The notes under the pieces are model-generated. The model saw only the letters and a list, made by a program, of their open reading frames with translations. It did not search any database and was not told the origin of the DNA. A stretch of DNA of 64,000 nt, from NCBI GenBank assembly GCA_965243325.1, contig CBDEUQ010000003.1, positions 1,488,001 to 1,552,000 of the forward strand. Direction: 5' to 3'. How positions within the stretch are numbered: position 1 is the first letter of the stretch; each line of letters opens with the position of its first letter. The DNA is from JANQOH01 sp965243325 (GTDB lineage Bacteria > Pseudomonadota > Alphaproteobacteria > UBA7887). Below, in pieces: positions 26,425 through 34,519 of the stretch. The translations under genes were made by a program, and so were the position numbers.

Positions 26425-27228
26425 TCACTTGCCCTGCCAGACGGGCTTGCGCTTCTCGATGAAGGCATCGATCCCCTCGGCGGCGTCGCGCTTGGCGAGG
26501 TTCATACACATCACCTCGCTCGTGTAGGCGTAGGCGTCGTCGAGATCCATCTCGATCTGGCGATAGAACGCCTCCTTGCCGATGGCCAGCACGACCGGCG
26601 ACTTGGCGGCGATCGCGCCGGCGAGGTTGGCCACCGCGGCGTCGAGATCGCCCGCCGCGACCACCCGGTTGACGAGGCCGATCTCGCGCGCCCGGGCGGC
26701 CGAGACCGGCGTTCCGGTCAGCAGCATTTCCATCGCCGCCTTGCGGCCGACGGCGCGGCTGAGCGCCACCATCGGCGTCGAGCAGAACAGCCCGATGTCG
26801 ACCCCGGGGGTGGCGAACCGCGCCGCCTCGGAGGCCACCGCGAGGTCGCACGACGCGACGAGCTGGCAGCCGGCGGCGGTAGCGATGCCGTGCACCCTGG
26901 CGATGACGGGCTTGGGAAAGCGCACGATCGCCGTCATCAGGCGGCTGCACTGGGCGAACAGCGCGGCGTGCGCCTCGCGCCGCGGCTCGGCGCGGACCTC
27001 CTTGAGGTCGTGGCCGGCGCAGAACGCCGGACCGTTGGCGGCCACCACCACGACCTTGACGCCGGCGTCGTCGCGGACGTCGTCGAGAGCGCGCTCGAAC
27101 GCCGTCATCAGGCCGACCGACAGCGCGTTGCGCACCGCCGGCCGATTGAGCGTCAACGTCGCGATGCCGTTCTGGGCCTCGCACAAGACTTGCGGTTCGT
27201 CGGTCCGTTCGGCGGGCACGGCGGCCAT
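26425..27228 (-). CDS. Enoyl-CoA hydratase/isomerase family protein
   Basis: A 267-residue crotonase-fold protein. The oxyanion-hole segments are FCAGHDLKEV (about residues 70-79) and IATAAGCQLVASCDLAVA. The region after it, FATPGVDIGLFCSTPMVALSRAVG, matches the ECHDC3-like subgroup rather than classical FadB-type hydratases. The catalytic Glu pair of true hydratases is not clearly conserved there, so the reaction is uncertain. It is monocistronic by spacing and divergent from rplM. Confidence 0.85.
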   Translation of the reverse strand: MAAVPAERTDEPQVLCEAQNGIATLTLNRPAVRNALSVGLMTAFERALDDVRDDAGVKVVVVAANGPAFCAGHDLKEVRAEPRREAHAALFAQCSRLMTAIVRFPKPVIARVHGIATAAGCQLVASCDLAVASEAARFATPGVDIGLFCSTPMVALSRAVGRKAAMEMLLTGTPVSAARAREIGLVNRVVAAGDLDAAVANLAGAIAAKSPVVLAIGKEAFYRQIEMDLDDAYAYTSEVMCMNLAKRDAAEGIDAFIEKRKPVWQGK

Positions 27229-27338
27229 GACGCAAATCCTCCTCTGTCGCGGAAGCGGTCGCGGCGGCCACTATAGGCGGCAACGGGCGGCCGCGACACC
27301 GCGGCCGTAACGTGTTGACGCGACGGCGGAAAACGGCG

Positions 27339-27366
27339 TTGACACGCGGTCGGCGATGGCTATGAT
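27339..27366 (+). promoter_or_regulatory. Promoter for rplM-rpsI
   Basis: TTGACA at 27339-27344 and TATGAT at 27361-27366, with a 16-bp spacer, 38 bp upstream of the rplM ATG. The match rules out the longer frame start at 27356, which would lie inside the promoter. Confidence 0.7.
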
Positions 27367-27403
27367 GCGCCGCTTCGCGATACGGGAGCGAACGGCCCCA
27401 GCC

Positions 27404-27868
27404 ATGAAGACCTACTCCGCTAGGCCGAGCGAGATCGAGCGCGGCTGGTTCGTCGTCGACGCCGAGGACGTCGTGCTCGGGCGTCTGGCGAGCGTCATCG
27501 CCGTCCGGCTGCGCGGCAAGCACAAGCCGACCTACACGCCGCACATGGACTGCGGCGACAACATCATCGTGGTCAACGCCGAGAAGGTGAAGCTCACCGG
27601 CGCCAAGCGCGACAAGAAGATCCACTACTGGCACACGGGCTACCCGGGCGGCATCCGGCAGCGGACCTACGGCGCCCTGCTCGAGGGCAAGCACCCCGAG
27701 CGCGTGGTCGCGCGCGCCGTGGAACGCATGGTGCCGCGCGGACCGCTGGGCCGGGCGCAGATGCGCAAGCTCCACGTCTACGCCGGCCCGGCCCACCCGC
27801 ACGAGGCGCAGCAGCCGACGCCGATCGACATCGCCGCGCTCAACCCCAAGAACAAGCGGAGCGCGTGA
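27404..27868 (+). CDS. rplM: 50S ribosomal protein L13
   Basis: A 154-residue large-subunit protein. Conserved blocks are WFVVDAEDVVLGRLAS, LRGKHKPTYTPHMDCGD, VVNAEKVKLTG, YWHTGYPGG, VERMVPRGPLGRAQMRKLHVYAG and PHEAQQP. ATG 27404 is the family start and is preceded by the promoter above. It forms a two-gene transcript with rpsI (2 bp between stop and ATG). Confidence 0.98.
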   Translation: MKTYSARPSEIERGWFVVDAEDVVLGRLASVIAVRLRGKHKPTYTPHMDCGDNIIVVNAEKVKLTGAKRDKKIHYWHTGYPGGIRQRTYGALLEGKHPERVVARAVERMVPRGPLGRAQMRKLHVYAGPAHPHEAQQPTPIDIAALNPKNKRSA

Positions 27869-27870
27869 GC

Positions 27871-28359
27871 ATGGCCGACGAGAAGCTGCGCCTCGAAGAC
27901 CTCAAGGAGGCGATCGCGCCGCCGGAGGAAGAGCAGGTCTCCCAGACGCCGGTCGAGCCCGAGATCGACGAGCACGGCCGCGCCTATGCGACCGGCAAGC
28001 GCAAGAACGCCGTCGCGCGGGTCTGGATCAAGCCCGGACCCGGCCGGGTGACGGTCAACGGCCGCACGGAAGAGGTCTACTTCGCCCGGCCGGTGCTGCG
28101 GATGATCCTGCACCAGCCGTTCGCGGCGGTCGACCGGACGGGCCAGTACGACGTGACGTGCACGGTCGTCGGCGGCGGACTGTCGGGGCAGGCGGGGGCG
28201 GTGCGGCACGGCATCGGCCGCGCCCTGTCGCGCTTCGAACCCGGCTTGCGGCCGGTTCTCAAGCGTGGCGGCTTCCTGTCGCGGGACTCCCGCGTGGTCG
28301 AACGCAAGAAGTACGGAAAACCCAAGGCACGCAAGAGCTTCCAGTTCTCGAAGCGTTGA
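27871..28359 (+). CDS. rpsI: 30S ribosomal protein S9
   Basis: A 162-residue small-subunit protein. The core runs from YATGKRKNAVARVWIKPG through GLSGQAGAVRHGIGRAL to the basic tail RKSFQFSKR. The first 38 residues are an acidic extension not found in E. coli S9 but common in Alphaproteobacteria. ATG 27871 is chosen; a GTG at 27865 overlapping the rplM stop is possible. Confidence 0.97.
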   Translation: MADEKLRLEDLKEAIAPPEEEQVSQTPVEPEIDEHGRAYATGKRKNAVARVWIKPGPGRVTVNGRTEEVYFARPVLRMILHQPFAAVDRTGQYDVTCTVVGGGLSGQAGAVRHGIGRALSRFEPGLRPVLKRGGFLSRDSRVVERKKYGKPKARKSFQFSKR

Positions 28360-28362
28360 CCC

Positions 28363-28380
28363 GGGGGCGGCCGCCCTTTT
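28363..28380 (+). terminator. Rho-independent terminator after rpsI
   Basis: The palindrome GGGCGGCCGCCC is followed directly by TTTT, starting a few bases after the rpsI stop. Short loop; stem is GC-only. Confidence 0.5.
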
Positions 28381-28467
28381 CCCGTTTCGGCCGCGGCGCC
28401 GAGGCGGAGGGTCCTTAGACCGCCCGGCGCGGCCCGCGGGACGACGGCGCCGCCGGAAAGGTCGGGA

Positions 28468-29514
28468 ATGAACGAACGGCGCATCGCCGCGGCCGTCCTC
28501 GGCGCCAGCGGCTACACCGGCGCCGAGGTCCTGCGCCTCGCGGCCGGACATCGGAACATCGAGATCGCGGCATTGACCGCCGACCGCCGCGCGGGCGAGG
28601 CGCTGGCCGCGGTGTTCCCCCATCTCGGCGGACTCGACCTGCCGGATCTCGTCGCCGTCGACGACGTGTCGTGGCACGGGATCGACGCCGTGTTCTGCTG
28701 CCTGCCGCACGCGACGACGCAGGAGGTGGTGCGCGGGCTGCCCGAACGCCTGCGGATCGTCGATCTGTCGGCCGACTTCCGGCTGCGCGACCCGGCTGTC
28801 TACGCGCACTGGTACGGCCGCGCGCACGGCGCGCCGGCGCTGCAGCCCGAAGCGGTCTACGGTCTTACCGAGTGGGCGCGGCCGGCGCTCGCCGGGGCGC
28901 GGCTCGCCGCCTGCCCGGGCTGCTATCCGACGGCCGCGCTGCTGCCGCTGCTGCCGGCGGTGCGCGCGGGCACGGTGGCGCTCGACTCGATCGTCATCGA
29001 CGCGAAGTCGGGCGTGAGCGGTGCCGGTCGCAGCCTCAGGGAGGGCTCGCTCTACGCCGAGGCGGCCGAGGGCGCGCACGCCTACGGGCTGGGCGGCCAC
29101 CGCCACACGCCGGAGATCGACCAGGAGCTGAGCGCGGCGGCCGGCACACCGGTGACCGCGACCTTCACGCCACACCTGTTGCCGATGAACCGCGGCCTGC
29201 TGGCGACGATCTACGTGCGGCTCGCCGACGGTTGCGACGCCGCCGCGTTGCGCGCCAGCCTGACGACGGCCTACGAGGACGCCCCGTTCGTCCGCGTGCT
29301 GCCGCAGGGCGCGGCGCCGGCGACGCGGCACGTGCGCGGCTCGAACTTCTGCCTGATCGGCGTGTTCGAGGACCGGCGGCCGGGCCACGCCGTCCTGGTC
29401 TCGGCGATCGACAATCTCGTCAAGGGCGCGGCCGGCCAGGCGGTGCAGAACTTCAACGTCATGTTCGGCCTCGGCGAGACCGCGGGCCTGGAGCAACAGC
29501 CGCTGTTCCCGTAG
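28468..29514 (+). CDS. argC: N-acetyl-gamma-glutamyl-phosphate reductase
   Basis: A 348-residue NADPH-dependent reductase of arginine synthesis. The nucleotide-binding motif AAVLGASGYTGAEVLRL starts the protein. The catalytic Cys is in ACPGCYPTAALLPLLP. The motif KSGVSGAGR and C-terminal VKGAAGQAVQNFNVMFGL are intact. This is the long, roughly 350-residue ArgC type. No other arginine genes adjoin it; rpsI-argC is a recurrent alphaproteobacterial order. Confidence 0.95.
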   Translation: MNERRIAAAVLGASGYTGAEVLRLAAGHRNIEIAALTADRRAGEALAAVFPHLGGLDLPDLVAVDDVSWHGIDAVFCCLPHATTQEVVRGLPERLRIVDLSADFRLRDPAVYAHWYGRAHGAPALQPEAVYGLTEWARPALAGARLAACPGCYPTAALLPLLPAVRAGTVALDSIVIDAKSGVSGAGRSLREGSLYAEAAEGAHAYGLGGHRHTPEIDQELSAAAGTPVTATFTPHLLPMNRGLLATIYVRLADGCDAAALRASLTTAYEDAPFVRVLPQGAAPATRHVRGSNFCLIGVFEDRRPGHAVLVSAIDNLVKGAAGQAVQNFNVMFGLGETAGLEQQPLFP

Positions 29515-29524
29515 GGCCGCGTGC

Positions 29525-29552
29525 GCGGTCGCCGACCGCCGAGGGCGACCGC
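29525..29552 (+). terminator. Strong hairpin downstream of argC
   Basis: GCGGTCGCC and GGCGACCGC form a perfect 9-bp stem with a 10-nt loop, 10 bases after the argC stop. No T tract follows, so it is a hairpin-only or Rho-assisted end rather than a classical terminator. Confidence 0.4.
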
Positions 29553-30264
29553 CGTGCGCATGTGCGCGCCCGGGCATCCGAGGGGAAGACGTTTCGCGCC
29601 GGGTGCCGGCGTGACCGGACCGCTGCGGCATCGCCCGGCCGGCCCTCAACGCCTGTTGAGACGCCTCGGCCTCCGCCCTCGCTTTCCAAGCGCCGGTGCC
29701 GACACATTCCTTCGAAACCGGGCAATTCCCGGAGCTTCTCGACAGTGTCGCCCTGAGGAAGGCGGCGAGTGGTGCGGAACTTGAACGAATGAAGCTCCTG
29801 AACATATTCGGGGTCATTCGGAAGGCGACGCACCGCCGAGGAACGGCGGTGCGGGCCTTGCCCTGTCCTGAAGGTCGAATGTCCTCGCGCTCGCGTGCGT
29901 GCGCCTGGCAATCGCCGGCGTGCGCCGAAGCCGGGGACACGTCCTTTCCATCGTTTATTCCCGCATATGCTGCATTTTGTGTCGATGAGATGGATAAAAT
30001 TACCAATCACACGTTGGATGGACGCGAAGGCGCTGCCCCCGGCGCACGCGTCGCGGCGAGCACGGCGTTGAATTCTTCGTGAAGGCTGCCTATCGTTTCG
30101 AAGGTGAGGTGCCGGAGTCGTTCGACGACGGCGCCGCGGCACGAGACGAGGAAGCCCCGGCGGGGAACGCCGAAGCCCGGCCGGCCGGAGAGGAACCGGG
30201 CGAGGAGAGCCGGGGCTTCGTTTCGGGCCGGCCGCCGGGGAAGGCGGAAGGGAGAGCAGGACCG
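29553..30264. other. About 700 bp without a recognisable gene, upstream of cfa
   Basis: Several short frames cross this stretch (for example plus strand 29696-30082), but none shows family similarity or alphaproteobacterial codon bias. Around 29940-30010 the DNA is unusually AT-rich (CATCGTTTATTCCC, GATAAAATTACC), suggesting the cfa promoter region. A frame reading from 30079 into cfa has a low-complexity Glu/Ala/Gly run and is treated as untranslated. Confidence 0.5.
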
Positions 30265-31467
30265 ATGCTGTTCGTGCCTTTGCTGCGCCGGCTCGTCAAA
30301 TTCGGTTCGCTGACCGTCATCGACCCGCGCGGCCGCGCACACAGCATGGATGGCGCGGGCGGGCCCTCGGTCACCTTCCGTGTGCACGATGCCTCCGTGG
30401 ACCGGGCGCTGATCCGCAGCCCGGCGCTCGCGGTGGGCGAAGCCTATATGGACGGGCGGTTGACGGTCGAAGAGGGCACGCTGTTCGACTTCCTGACCAT
30501 TCTCGTGGTCAACTTGCGCCGCGCGCATCTCGGCCGTTCCAGAGGGCCGGCGGCCCTCCTGCGGAAGCTCCTGGGCCGCGTGCACACGCACAACCCGGTG
30601 GGCGCCGCGCGGCGCAAGGTATCGCATCATTACGATCTGAAGCCGGAACTGTTCGATCTGTTTCTCGACGGCGACCGGCAATATTCCTGCGCCTATTTCG
30701 CGTCGGACAACGACGATATCGAGACGGCGCAGCGGCGCAAGAAGGCGCATCTGGCGGCGAAACTTCTGCTGCGCCCGGGGGACCGTGTTCTGGACATCGG
30801 CTCGGGCTGGGGCGGGCTCGGCCTGCATCTGGCGCAGCAGGCGGATGTGGACGTGACGGGCGTGACCTTGAGCCACGAGCAGCACGACCTCTCGAACGCG
30901 CGCGCGGCGGAGGCGGGCCTGTCGGAGCGGGTGCGTTTCAAGCTGCAGGATTACCGCGAGGACACGGGGCGCTATGAGCGGATCGTGTCCGTGGGGATGC
31001 TGGAGCACGTGGGTCCGGGGCATTACCGGGAGTTTTTCGGCAAGGTCCGGGAGTTGCTGACGGATGACGGCGTTGCGGTGGTGCACACGGTCGGGCGCTA
31101 CGACACGCCGGGCCCGGTCAACCCCTGGATTACCCGCTACATCTTTCCGGGCACGCATGTACCGACGCTTTCGGAGCTGATGCCGGCGATTGAGGAGCAG
31201 CACCTGCTGGTGACGGACATAGAAGTGTTGAAGCGCCACTATGCGAAGACGCTAAGGGCGTGGCGGGACCGTTTCGTCTCGAACTGGGACAGGGCGCGCG
31301 AAATGTACGATGAGCGCTTCTGCCGGATGTGGGAGTTCTATCTGACCGGCTGCGAGGTGGGGTTCCTCTCGAAGGAACTCAACGTCTTCCAGATCCAGCT
31401 TGCCAAGGAGCTGGATGCGGTGCCGGAGACGCGGGACTATATCCACGCTTTCGAGGCCTCGCACTGA
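30265..31467 (+). CDS. cfa: Cyclopropane-fatty-acyl-phospholipid synthase
   Basis: A 400-residue SAM-dependent enzyme that adds a methylene across double bonds of membrane lipid acyl chains. The SAM motif is VLDIGSGWGGLGLHLAQ (about residues 170-186). Other family blocks are VSHHYDLKPELFDLFLDGDRQYSCAYF, LQDYRED, SVGMLEHVGPGHYREFF, WITRYIFPG and the C-terminal EVGFLSKELNVFQIQLAK. ATG 30265 has GGGAGAG eight bases upstream; the open frame upstream (to 30079) is low-complexity. Confidence 0.93.
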   Translation: MLFVPLLRRLVKFGSLTVIDPRGRAHSMDGAGGPSVTFRVHDASVDRALIRSPALAVGEAYMDGRLTVEEGTLFDFLTILVVNLRRAHLGRSRGPAALLRKLLGRVHTHNPVGAARRKVSHHYDLKPELFDLFLDGDRQYSCAYFASDNDDIETAQRRKKAHLAAKLLLRPGDRVLDIGSGWGGLGLHLAQQADVDVTGVTLSHEQHDLSNARAAEAGLSERVRFKLQDYREDTGRYERIVSVGMLEHVGPGHYREFFGKVRELLTDDGVAVVHTVGRYDTPGPVNPWITRYIFPGTHVPTLSELMPAIEEQHLLVTDIEVLKRHYAKTLRAWRDRFVSNWDRAREMYDERFCRMWEFYLTGCEVGFLSKELNVFQIQLAKELDAVPETRDYIHAFEASH

Positions 31468-31813
31468 CCGGCGCCGGGCCCGGTTGCGGAACGATTCCGG
31501 CCTTCCGGCTCTCCTGCGGAGGCATCCGGGCCGCGTGCGCACGCCCGACCGGGCGGGGGCCGCGCGGCGCATCCGAGCAGGAACGGCACCGCCATAAGTA
31601 GCAAGTACCCCGCCGAAGGCTGCGGGGGTGTCCGGTCTGGTTTCGGGCAGCGGCTCGAGCGGAGCGGTGCGCGTGCGATCCGGCGGAGAACATCGGCGAG
31701 CCTGAACCGCGGGTCGACGCTGCGCGGGCGCCGCCGCGGTCGGAGCTGGTGTACAGCCAGGTCCACCTTCCGAGACAGAGCGGCCCGAGCCCCCTTTCGG
31801 CAAAACTCGGCGA
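31468..31813. other. Gene-free stretch between cfa and the IS21 remnant
   Basis: No frame here has recognisable similarity. A hairpin (ACCCCGC at 31607-31613 with GCGGGGGT at 31622-31629) may act in cfa transcript termination. It forms the left border of the accessory region. Confidence 0.4.
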
Positions 31814-32220
31814 CACTTGACGGCGATACCGGCGTGATTTGACGGTCTGGGACCGGCTTGTTGCCGGTTTGGCGGACCACGGCCTCGGCCGGCGTTCAGA
31901 GCGCCCCCGCGCTGTTTCTCTTCCGGCACTGACTCCTCGGTCGATGGACCGAAGCGAGGAGGCAGGGGCTCGATGAAGAGGACCGGCATGAACGACATCA
32001 AGGACCTTCTTCGACAGCGGCACGGTCTTGGCCTATCGCGCGACCGGATCGCGGCAGCGTGCGGGGTGAGCGCGGGCATGGTGTCGCACGTTCTGGAGCG
32101 CACATCGGCGGCGGGGCTGTCGCGGCCGCTGCCGGACGATCTCAACGACGAAGCGCTTCGGGCGCGGCTCTACCCGCCGACGGTGCGCGAATCGCCGTCA
32201 AGTGCACCGGAATCCGCACA
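31814..32220 (+). mobile_element. Internally deleted IS21-family remnant
   Basis: The right end, read inverted, is TGTGCGGATTCCGGTGCACT, resembling IS21-family termini as I remember them. The 14-mer CACTTGACGGCGAT at 31814-31827 recurs inverted at 32191-32204, consistent with the repeated transposase-binding sites of this family. Between them only the first part of istA survives. The outer left terminus is degraded or lies slightly further left. Non-autonomous. Confidence 0.65.
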
Positions 32221-32248
32221 TAACTCCGCCAATGTTAGTGCATCATAG
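31973..32248 (+). pseudogene. istA: Truncated IstA transposase (N-terminal HTH only)
   Basis: A 91-codon frame whose first 70 residues match the IstA N-terminus: DIKDLLRQRHGLGLSRDRIAAACGVSAGMVSHVLER is the helix-turn-helix, followed by AAGLSRPLPDDLNDEALRARLYPP. The catalytic DDE domain (some 400 residues) and istB are missing. The frame then runs through the right terminal repeat, which marks the deletion point near 32180. A peptide with only the DNA-binding domain could still be made and could bind IS21 ends. Confidence 0.75.
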
Positions 32249-32349
32249 TGTCGGGCATGGCATCCACGCCGCAGCGCGCGGTGCGGTATTAGGAGATTGA
32301 GATGGAAATGCGTGAGGTACAAGCCCGGTGAGCGGTGTAGACTGGCCAG

Positions 32350-32736
32350 ATGGATGAGCCAGGGACAGATTCGATGGAAATCCAAGGGGAGTTCCACGGT
32401 AGGCACGACTGTGCGCCCAGGTCGTTGCTTCGGGCCGTGCCTGAACTTGATCCACGACGGGTCCGAGACGCTTTCACCCTCTGTTCAGAAAAGTGGCCCT
32501 ACGGCGGGGTGTCCAACAAGGAGTTCGAGATCGCAGTCACGTTCCTTGGCTTGGAGCACGACTACTGCGGGGATGAAGAAACCTTGGAGGATGTTTTGGA
32601 CCGAAAGCCGGACCGTTGCGTGGCGTTGCTCTGGGGCCACTTCATAGCCATTCGGGACGGAGAGGTGGCGGGGTATGAACTGCTGGAAGAAACGCCGGCC
32701 GAAACCAAAGTAGTCTGTAGTTGGGTGTTCCGTTGA
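32350..32736 (+). CDS. Small papain-like (C39-like) cysteine-peptidase-fold protein
   Basis: A 128-residue protein not assignable to a named family. The layout resembles short papain-like proteins: an N-terminal Cys in HDCAPRSLLRAVPELDP, a middle segment YGGVSNKEFEIAVTFLGLEHDY, then the block CVALLWGHFIAIRDGEVAGYELLE with the candidate catalytic His. Secretion signals and membrane segments are absent. It is convergent with the E1-like gene, only 4 bp separating the stops. ATG 32374 (MEIQGEF), preceded by AGGGA, is an alternative start. Codon use is less GC-biased than in the core genome. Protease activity is inferred from pattern only. Confidence 0.55.
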   Translation: MDEPGTDSMEIQGEFHGRHDCAPRSLLRAVPELDPRRVRDAFTLCSEKWPYGGVSNKEFEIAVTFLGLEHDYCGDEETLEDVLDRKPDRCVALLWGHFIAIRDGEVAGYELLEETPAETKVVCSWVFR

Positions 32737-32740
32737 CTTC

Positions 32741-33460
32741 CTATTGGATCGGACGAAAGGCGCCGTCGTATCGCTTGCAATAGCTGACGAAGTCACTTTT
32801 CGGGTCGTGCAGATGGGCCAATAGCATCGTGAAGGCGATGCTTGTTGCTTCGACCACGATCGAGCCGAACGAGGCGTTCTCCGGCCCGTACCCGTCATAG
32901 TGATCGACTCCCTTCGCGGGAGATTCAGGTCGCCAGTGACACTCGAACCTGAAATCACTGTTCTTCGGATCGACGCGGATGCCGCAGGAAAGGTACCTGC
33001 CGGACCCTTCCTTGTGACAAAACTTCTCTACGGCCAGCCTGCTGTCCCGTTCATCTACCGCGATGAAGACGGCGTAGGCAGTCGATACGGCGAACCACAC
33101 GTCCGTGTCATGTTGCGAGTCGTCCATGGATTGTTCCCGTGTTCTGAAGTGCGTAGGGAACTCGCCAATAGACAGGTTCGGACGTATGGCATGCAGGCGT
33201 CTTGCGAGGGCGGCCGTTTTCTTAACACCACAGTCAGACTCCGAATAGGCGAACACTCGGTTGAGTCCGGACCGCTTGACATCGGACCCGTCGACCAGGT
33301 CGATCTTCGTGGCGCCTGTTCGGACGAGCATCTCCGCGAAGTTGCCGCCTGCACCGCCACATCCGACCACGCAGAATCGGTTGTCCCTCAGCTTGGCCAA
33401 TAGGTCGGGGCCTAGCGCTGTGGCGGTTCGGTCGGTGAACCCGTTCACGAGTCCGGCCAT
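32741..33460 (-). CDS. ThiF/E1-like adenylating enzyme
   Basis: A 239-residue stand-alone E1-superfamily protein. It has the nucleotide loop CVVGCGGAGGNFAEMLVRTG, the acidic IDLVDGSDV, then GLNRVFAY (Asn-Arg) and GVKKTAAL (Lys), which together form the ATP-binding and adenylation site. Later Cys residues (KFCHKEG, LSCGI, FECHW) are candidates for thioester formation. There is no zinc-type CxxC pair and no rhodanese domain as in MoeB or ThiF. It is the last gene of a three-gene operon; ATG 33460 lies inside the preceding gene (16-bp overlap), while a longer TTG start at 33487 is possible. Substrate unknown. Confidence 0.78.
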   Translation of the reverse strand: MAGLVNGFTDRTATALGPDLLAKLRDNRFCVVGCGGAGGNFAEMLVRTGATKIDLVDGSDVKRSGLNRVFAYSESDCGVKKTAALARRLHAIRPNLSIGEFPTHFRTREQSMDDSQHDTDVWFAVSTAYAVFIAVDERDSRLAVEKFCHKEGSGRYLSCGIRVDPKNSDFRFECHWRPESPAKGVDHYDGYGPENASFGSIVVEATSIAFTMLLAHLHDPKSDFVSYCKRYDGAFRPIQ

Positions 33461-33813
33461 ACGATGTGGGCGTACAGCCTCCTGCAAATGCTCTCGATTC
33501 GATCTACGTCATCGAAGTCCGACTGGGAGAACGGTTGAACCGAGAACCCATAGAACTGGTGGCCGTCGAACTGGTAGTCCCCGTAATGACCCAACTGAGG
33601 ACCATTGTCGTCGATCTGCTTAACATTGTTTTCACTCATCCAGCACTTCGGTCCCAACTCTCCATCGAACACGATCGACAGAGGGGGCTCGTTGTCGCTG
33701 GGGCTATAGTCGAATACGACGAGAACGGGCTGGGCGAGCGGGGGGATGTTCCCGTAGTAGCACTTGCGTCGGTCAGCCAGCGCCCGCTTGGTGCATGCGT
33801 CCAGTTGCATCAT
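33445..33813 (-). CDS. Hypothetical protein of the E1-like operon
   Basis: A 122-residue protein I do not recognise. It has predicted strands around QPVLVVFDYSPSDNEPPLSIVFDG, a GHYGDYQFDGHQFYGFSVQPF segment and a helical end with IESICRRLYAHIVWPDS. Cys occur at residue 7, in RRKCYYG, GPKCWMS and ESICRR. No transmembrane or signal segment. It starts 6 bp after the upstream gene and overlaps the E1-like gene, so the three are one transcript. An E2-like role is conceivable by position but no E2 motif is seen. Confidence 0.55.
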   Translation of the reverse strand: MMQLDACTKRALADRRKCYYGNIPPLAQPVLVVFDYSPSDNEPPLSIVFDGELGPKCWMSENNVKQIDDNGPQLGHYGDYQFDGHQFYGFSVQPFSQSDFDDVDRIESICRRLYAHIVWPDS

Positions 33814-33819
33814 TCTCGG

Positions 33820-34191
33820 TCAGCTTCCGTCTATTCCTTGGGTCGGAGTGGTGTCTTGGTCCATTGCTACGGCTGCGGGGTTGAGTTCAGGTGGGTTCCA
33901 GACGATGTCCGCGTTCCTCAAAGTACTCTGGACGTTCTTGAGTTCGGTGAAGATTTCGAAGGAGGTATCGGCTATCGGCTTGAACTCAACCACGTTGCCA
34001 TCGAGTTCCTTGTCGATCACCCACTCGCCGGACGGGCCCTTGAATTTCAGAGCCTTAGCGTTGGCCCCTGCAACGGCTGGCGTCATCAGTTTGATGCTCT
34101 TGAGAAGGTCTTGGCCACCGTCAATTAGAGCAATGGTGCAGCGCGCTGCGTCATCGACACCGTCGGCAGCGAATATTGTTAGAGTTGCCAT
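33820..34191 (-). CDS. Hypothetical small protein, first gene of the E1-like operon
   Basis: A 123-residue protein without recognised family. ATG 34191 has GGAGA five bases upstream, which decides the start over ATG 34203. The N-terminal half (TLTIFAADGVDDAARCTIALIDGG) looks like two beta strands. The rest is mixed, ending TTPTQGIDGS. By position it could be the substrate or small modifier of the E1-like enzyme, but it lacks the C-terminal Gly-Gly of ubiquitin-like proteins. A 25-codon frame upstream (34282-34359) is probably chance. Confidence 0.55.
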   Translation of the reverse strand: MATLTIFAADGVDDAARCTIALIDGGQDLLKSIKLMTPAVAGANAKALKFKGPSGEWVIDKELDGNVVEFKPIADTSFEIFTELKNVQSTLRNADIVWNPPELNPAAVAMDQDTTPTQGIDGS

Positions 34192-34426
34192 TGGGGTCTC
34201 CATATTGTCTGAAGGGCGACTATGAGCCGCAACAACGCATCGCAAGGGACAGCAGCAAGAATTGAAATTCAAGCAGAATGCCTAGTCGACGTCCGCGGCG
34301 CAACGCGTCTCGTAGCACGTTGCGGTCCACTCGCCCAAGAGTTTACTGAACATCTTCATTATGCGGCCCCCATTTCTACTGGCACATGGTGTGTGTCGAC
34401 TCCATTGACACGCGCCCGAGACCTTC

Positions 34427-34519
34427 CTAGACGTGGAGCGCAAGCGTGTTCATGCCGCGACTCATGCCCGTCACCCCAGTCGCCAGCCACACCCGCACGC
34501 CGCTCGGAACCGGGATCAT
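34427..34519 (-). pseudogene. tnpB: IS66 TnpB (OrfB) fragment with premature TAG
   Basis: The frame starts MIPVPSGVRVWLATGVTG and continues MSRGMNTLALHV, then TAG at 34427-34429 where intact TnpB has Gln before EGLGR. EGLGR is still readable after the stop, then similarity ends. This shows both a nonsense mutation and a truncation. Confidence 0.75.

Noticed and set aside
32741..34203. Naming the E1-like locus as CBASS type II, Bil or PRTRC
   Set aside because: No CD-NTase, E2, JAB protease, Gly-Gly modifier or PRTRC partner is recognisable.
34282..34359. A 25-codon frame as a leader peptide of the E1-like operon
   Set aside because: Too short to support without conservation; no regulatory codon pattern or following hairpin.
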